Below, piece by piece: positions 59,315 through 64,000 of a stretch of 64,000 bases of DNA. How positions within the stretch are numbered: position 1 is the stretch's first letter; every line of letters starts with the position of its first letter. Position numbers and translations under genes: made by a program. Source of the DNA: Lutjanus erythropterus (Eukaryota; Chordata; Actinopteri; Lutjaniformes; Lutjanidae); assembly GCA_020091685.1 (NCBI GenBank), contig CM034607.1, positions 24,899,253 through 24,963,252 on the forward strand, read 5' to 3'. The notes under the pieces are model-generated. The model searched no databases. It worked only from the letters and a program-made list of their open reading frames with translations, and was not told the DNA's origin.

Positions 59315-59672
59315 GCCTTTTCATACCTGAGAGTCTGAACCAAGGTTCATGTTTTTGTTACATTATAGACATTTTATCCAATTAGTCTTATTTTCATACT
59401 GAAATTGTGTGAGCGCATGACATACCTAACTCCTACCATAATCACATCATGAGCTGCGTCTTCATTTACATTTTTTTAATACAATTTACTGGATTGTAGA
59501 CAGGTGTTCGTCTTATGTTAGCGATTTTTGAGTTTTTTCCAACTGATCTTTATGAAGTAGTCAGGCCAAATGTCAACTAAATATTTAGTGTCCTGATCCT
59601 CTCCCAATGAGGAAATGAACCGTGGTCTGTTTTCCCTGTTGGTAAGGTTCGATTGGGCCGGTGTGAAAGCTG
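59315..59672 (+). mobile_element. DNA-transposon-like repeat, copy 2
   Basis: Left GGCCTTTTCATACCTGA and right GGCCGGTGTGAAAGC are imperfect inverse ends. After the left end come CTGAACCAAGGTTCATG and TTTTTGT, as at 7332-7380. The length of about 358 bases and the absence of a frame mark it as non-autonomous. Confidence 0.6.
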
Positions 59673-61507
59673 TCAATTCAACCCGGCTGCCGACCAAACA
59701 ACTGGACAAAGACCGACTCAACGAATGACAGGATTTTATGACAGCAGATATGTGATTTCAGCATGGTTTCAAAGCTAAACTACTAATTAATCCCTCTGTT
59801 AGTAAAATCTGTTCAGGAAGCAAATGGAAACAATGGATTATGGATGGATAACAGGCTACACATATTTATACAAATGATTTCATAAAGCACATGTCAGCAT
59901 CAGTATTTTCCCTGATCAATAGGTCGAAAACTCTTAAAACTACCATGTGTAGGCACGCTATGAGGCAATCTTAGCTAAAACACCCTCTTTGGCCTTTCAG
60001 TATTGGATAACTATCCGATTCGCCCAAGATGCATGAATTGGCAGGGTCTAGATGGTTCTAATGCACAGGCTAAAAAACATCAAAGTCTGATGAACCTTTT
60101 TGTGGCATGAACCTGAGCACTTCTATTGAAATCAATAGAACCCAATCTTGGACACGGTACCCAGGTCTGTTAACACATCCATGGAGGGACGTCAGGATTG
60201 GACTGCAAGTACTTGCAATTCCGTGTTAAGATCCCTTCCATGGCACTCTTCCCATTGTGTTTTCATACACAATGACTCGTATAACTTTAAAATGTGGGCC
60301 ACCAACAAATGTTTAAATCCCCACTAATCAGTAGAACTGATGGAGCGGTTTTGAATGAGTGACAAAACATCTTCAAGACTAATTCTCCAAATCCAGTTAC
60401 CTCTGACTTCACACTCTTAGATACATTTAAGATAATTTTTTCATTTCACTCCTGTGACCACGGTTGAGACCCGTGTGCTAAAAATAATTACTGCTTTAAT
60501 GCGATTCCTGTAAAGGCTTTTACTTCTGAATAAGAGCGTGCGTGCGTGCACCATTGCGCTCGTCGTCTTTTGAGCATTTTAACAGAATAAGTACATTCCA
60601 CCAAGGTTAAATGGGGGCGGACAGATCTATAGAGTGATCCCACATCAATTTTGAACAGATGGAAAGTTATTAGTGGAGGTTGAATGGGGATGGAAAGAGG
60701 CGATTGTGGGACAGCAGGGCAATTGCTCGACAGTGCCTTCTCACCTAGAATATATCATTTTTAACAGAGGAGGAGGGATGCACATGACTGGCAGCCATGT
60801 CACATGCAAGAGTGTGAATCTGTATGTGGTTTTTGCGTGTTCCTCACAGTTTCTGTCCCCTGGAGTCTCACCAGAAAAAACTATTTCTAAAACCCTCCTC
60901 CCTACATGACACGCTCGCATGTGCACAATAACACAGACGCTCTTGTAAGCTGTCTTGGGCACCAGCGTCCCTCCGCTGTGCCACTTCAGGACACAAGGAA
61001 TTACACAGTCTGACATAATCAGACTTATCTTCGGGCTAAGAGACGGCGCGTCCTCAACCAACCTTTTGTGTCAAGAGTGTTTCACCCAGGATTCTCAATC
61101 TGCAGCTCATCAGCGACTGTCTGCCCCAAGTCACCTCAGGGGCAGCGGTCATTTGACTCAGCACTACAAAAGTTTCTCCTTCTGGCCATTATTTCCTATC
61201 TTTGTAAACAAGGGTTCACATACAGGCCTGTCTGCTTATCAAGACGGTGTGGAGCAGAAAGTCATATTTATAGCATCTGTTAAAGACTTAATCCATCAAA
61301 CTATCAACTACTGCTATATATTAACAGGTTTTGTAATGAGAAATTTTAAAATATTGTCTCTAAAGAAAACCACACATCTCCAAAATGTCACAACATTTTA
61401 TGAGCCAAGAAAAAAAGCTTCTGCTTTGTGGCAATGCATTTTTCAGATAATCCAACAGGTTTTTAAATGGTCTATTTATCTTAAGAAGTGGGAGAATTTT
61501 ATCACTT
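59673..61507. other. Spacer, no gene accepted
   Basis: Mixed sequence; 59930-60480 may be a decayed dispersed repeat ('acttctattgaaatcaata', 'catggagggacgtcaggat', 'cttccatggcactcttccc') but I cannot name it. The 184-codon plus frame at 60955-61509 opens with TTG, has its first ATG only near 61336, and shows no domain, so it is not called. Confidence 0.4.
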
Positions 61508-62345
61508 GACACTTCTATGAAGGCCATGGCTATAATGCATTACAAGCACATTCATAAGACACAATGATTTTATGAGGTTTCATAAAACTCTATCAATATA
61601 GTCCCATAATCATCCATGACAACTTATGACAAGGTATCTGAAAACTTGCTTACATTTTCTATGAAGGTCATGCCTATAATGCATTATAAGCACAGCCATA
61701 AAACATTTTAATGCACTTGTAAGGCTTTAAACACTCTTAATAAATGTTTAGAACCATGCATGATAACATAACAAGGTTTGTACAGTATTATGAGTGGTGG
61801 GCATAATGTGTCATAAGTTCAGCACTCATAATGCTTTATAACTCTATGCCAACATAACAACAGTGTCTGAAAAAATCATCTGAGTCCTGGGTTATACAGA
61901 ACAATTATAATTAGAAAAACTTCAGCCAGTTATTAACACACATAGAAAACTGCTTTAACGTATCATAAAAGATTATAAATTCTAATTTTCTGAATGGAAT
62001 AATGTCTTATAAAGCTCAATAATGTGCTAGAGCATGACTTTGTGAACACAACACTATATAAGGTTATTAGGAATTATATGATGTTCATAAGACATTATTC
62101 CATTTAAGAAACTTAAGAAAATTATATTCTCTTGACGATATGTGACAGCAGTTCTCTATGTGTCTTCATAACTCTTTTTTCACTTTGTTATGCAGTTATA
62201 AAGCATTATGAATGCTGAATTTATAAAAAACGTTACGTCCACCACTTCTAATACTTCATAAACTGTGTTAGAAGTTGACACGCAGGATTATAATGTTTAT
62301 AAAGTTTTATAAAGACTTGCAAAGTCTTTTGTATGTGCTCCTAAT
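61508..62345. mobile_element. Large palindromic (snap-back) AT-rich element
   Basis: Two long inverted arms meet near 62047. Clear pairs: 61939-62010 with 62086-62163 (GGAATAATGTCTTAT faces ATAAGACATTATTCC; ACACATAGAAAACTG faces CAGTTCTCTATGTGT), and 61785-61850 with 62190-62262 (CATAATGCTTTATAACT faces AGTTATAAAGCATTATG). Similarity extends out to about 61705 and 62340. The left end also has a direct repeat ('tctatgaaggccatgg' at 61513 and 'tctatgaaggtcatgc' at 61660). I recognise the text as a repeat present in other fish. No transposase is present. Confidence 0.75.
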
Positions 62346-63292
62346 GAGCTACAGACAATAATGAAAAGTGTTTCCAAAAACCAATAAACATTTTGTAAAA
62401 ACATGCACAATATCATTATGTGAGAACAGCTTGTTTTTTACACCAACAGACAGGTAAATATGTCACATCGAGGAGGAAAACAGTAGTGAATTTATCAGCT
62501 GTGTTGTTTATCTTCTATCATTGTTCTATTTTGATTGATATTCTATTGTCCCGTCTGTATATCATTTCTATTTGCTGCTGAATGACACAATTTCCCCGAA
62601 GGGATACATTACATTTCTTACAATGCTAGGTTTACCTCTAATTTCATCTCCTGGAGTGAATAATCTTATAAACAACCACATGTTGTATTGTGCCTTGGCA
62701 ATATTGTAGTGGTCCCTGAAGTGTAAAATTCAAGGGAAATAAAGAAAACAGATGCAAAAAGGGGGAAAGGAAAAGAAGGAAGTGGTACAACGGGGAGCAA
62801 AACTGTTTTATTTGTCTTAATAATCTCGTTTTCTGCCTTCCCAACATCAAACCTGTCATTTACTGATATCTGAGAGTCTCTCTCACAGGATATTCCTCTC
62901 CTTAACTGAATGTTTGATTCAGCTCAGTGGTCATGAGTGAGGCAGAGAAATGAGGCTGTCATGTCGGTTGAGTTAGCAACATGATTAAGCTGGATGCCAA
63001 CCTTTTCTAACTTTGATGCATTCATGTCGGCTGTATTTAATTCATGAGTCCGGTGTGGGAGATTGAAAGTGGTAGAGGGGCAAGAGCGGGATGGAGGTAA
63101 TAAGCTGTAATTTGCAGGTTTATCCCACCTTCTCACTGATTCTGCCTGTGGACAAATATAGAGTATCTCATGTCGAGTGTCACGTCTTTTTTTCTTCCTG
63201 TTTTGATTCCTTCCTCTTCAGTCTCTTCTACTTAGCATTACCCCCCATGACCTGCGCTTTCTTCCTCTCTGTCACATCAACATAATTCTCTT
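62346..63292. other. Spacer with a candidate conserved stretch
   Basis: 62870-63130 is complex, with TGTTTGATTCAGC, AACATGATTAAGC and TATTTAATTCATGAG words. The rest is AT-rich. The frames present are short and unremarkable. Confidence 0.3.
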
Positions 63293-63480
63293 AAAGGGAT
63301 ACTTCAGATTATTTGAAGTTGGGTTATATGTGGTACTTACTGATAGTCAGTGCGTTACCTACAGTAGAAGCCAGTCGACACGTCCCCAGTTTAGAGAAGC
63401 AGAGAGGAGCACCGGTGCAAAAACTAAGCTACTGCTGATTTTGATTGTTTAAACGTATATTTAAAAGTAAAACTTGATAT
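63293..63480 (+). mobile_element. Left part of a TTAAAGGGATA-type MITE
   Basis: TTAAAGGGATACTTCAG starts it, followed by 'ttatttgaagttgggtt', 'tggtacttactgatagtc', 'gcgttacctacagtagaag' and 'ccccagtttagagaagcag'. This order is familiar from a widespread fish MITE with TTAA targets. The right end is not found before the SINE. Confidence 0.6.
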
Positions 63481-63742
63481 GTATGCAAACAGATAAAATG
63501 CAGATAAAGTGCCAAGTATACCAGAGGCGCATCATCAGGGCACTTTCCAGTGTATACCCAAATCCATTAGTAATGAATAAAGAAGAGAAGGACAGAGAAG
63601 ACAAAAGAAAAACAATTTCAGGATAAGATTGACATTCATATACACAATCACATAAAATTATTAATTATTAGAGGGCAAAGATAATCCAGAAGGGTAACAA
63701 TGTGGAGAAAGAACAATAGTCTGCTGTAGACAAGGTCAGCAG

Positions 63743-63934
63743 AATTTTTTAAATATATTTTTTTCGGCTTTCATTTGTGTAGGACAGGTGAAGATATGAC
63801 AGGAAAAGGAAAGAGAGAGTGAGGGAATGAAATCCAGTAAAGGGCTGTAGGTGGGAGTTGAACCCATGGCTGCTGTAGAGGACTCAGTCTCTTTACATGG
63901 GGCGGATGCTCTACCAACTGAGCAACGAAGCCAC
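63743..63934 (-). mobile_element. tRNA-derived SINE
   Basis: On the minus strand: an A-box-like TGCTCAGTTGGTAGAGCAT (63906-63924), then a B-box-like GGGTTCAACTCCC (63853-63865). A tRNA-unrelated body follows ('agccctttactgg', 'ctctctctttcc', 'tcctgtcatatcttcacc') and an A-rich tail at 63743-63755. The head is not a working tRNA: the sequence after the T-arm does not pair with the GTGGCTTC start. The layout matches a SINE family common in percomorph fish. Confidence 0.8.
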
Positions 63935-64000
63935 TAGAAAAACTTATTTTAACCATGAAAAAAGACCCACTTAAAAAACATCTATTTCAGTTTAAGTGCA
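63935..64000. other. Window edge, no feature seen
   Basis: AT-rich sequence up to the window end. Confidence 0.5.

Noticed and set aside
60440-60482. Text 'ggttgagacccgtgtgct' resembling an hAT end
   Set aside because: Does not match a terminal repeat well enough and has no partner.
60955-61509. 184-codon open frame, longest in the window
   Set aside because: It opens with TTG, the first ATG is about two thirds in, there is no recognisable domain and no splice context; AT-rich DNA can give such a frame by chance.
63853-63934. Possible functional tRNA gene on the minus strand
   Set aside because: A and B boxes are present, but the acceptor stem cannot form and a SINE body follows.

Overview
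The window reads as non-coding nuclear DNA from a ray-finned fish, probably a percomorph. The reasons are the very dense (CA)n/(TG)n microsatellites and several dispersed repeats that I recognise from other teleost genomes. These are a tRNA-derived SINE, Tc1-like and hAT-like transposon debris, TTAA-flanked MITEs, MITEs with CACTCTTA ends and an ACACTGTAAAAA-ended element. Repeat families are assigned from memory of their sequence, not from a search, so family names are given loosely.

I find no protein-coding gene. No open frame of useful length looks like a known protein except a broken Tc1-type transposase piece near 14.4-14.5 kb. Most long open frames are translations of CA/TG repeats (runs of His-Thr or Cys-Val) or of tandem repeats. 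The longest (184 codons, near 61 kb) has no ATG at its upstream end. I see no rRNA, functional tRNA, CRISPR array or operon. The window is best read as a gene desert or one or more large introns.

Layout. 0-9.7 kb: AT-rich spacer with CA repeats and several decayed copies of one common fish repeat. 10.4-11.2 kb: a MITE that has expanded an internal 55-bp minisatellite. 14.3-16.4 kb: a Tc1-like remnant, then a second DNA transposon that contains another repeat rich in nuclear-receptor-type half sites. 17.4-18.1 kb: a non-autonomous element. 19-25 kb: complex sequence that looks conserved, with an RFX X-box-like site. 28.3 kb: the longest CA tract (64 bp). 30.7-31.7 kb: nested MITEs with inverted arms. 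33.7-36.1 kb: a TTAA MITE, a 111-bp tandem repeat and a snap-back element. 37.4-40.5 kb: Tc1 and hAT ends and a second CACTCTTA MITE. 42.7-44.6 kb: a local duplication, GA/CA tracts and a long purine tract. 47.7-49.1 kb: the second TTAA MITE and a second copy of the 15.3-kb transposon. 52-57 kb: an element with ATTCACACC ends, a 56-bp TG tract, a snap-back MITE and an hAT end. 59.3-63.9 kb: a small MITE, an 840-bp palindromic element, the end of a further MITE and a SINE.

No single undescribed 'system' stands out. The most interesting items are the palindromic element at 61.5-62.3 kb, the nested insertions at 30.7-31.7 kb, paired MITE copies inside one window, and a handful of candidate conserved non-coding elements with recognisable transcription-factor motifs. 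The conserved-element calls rest on texture and motifs only and need an alignment to other fish.
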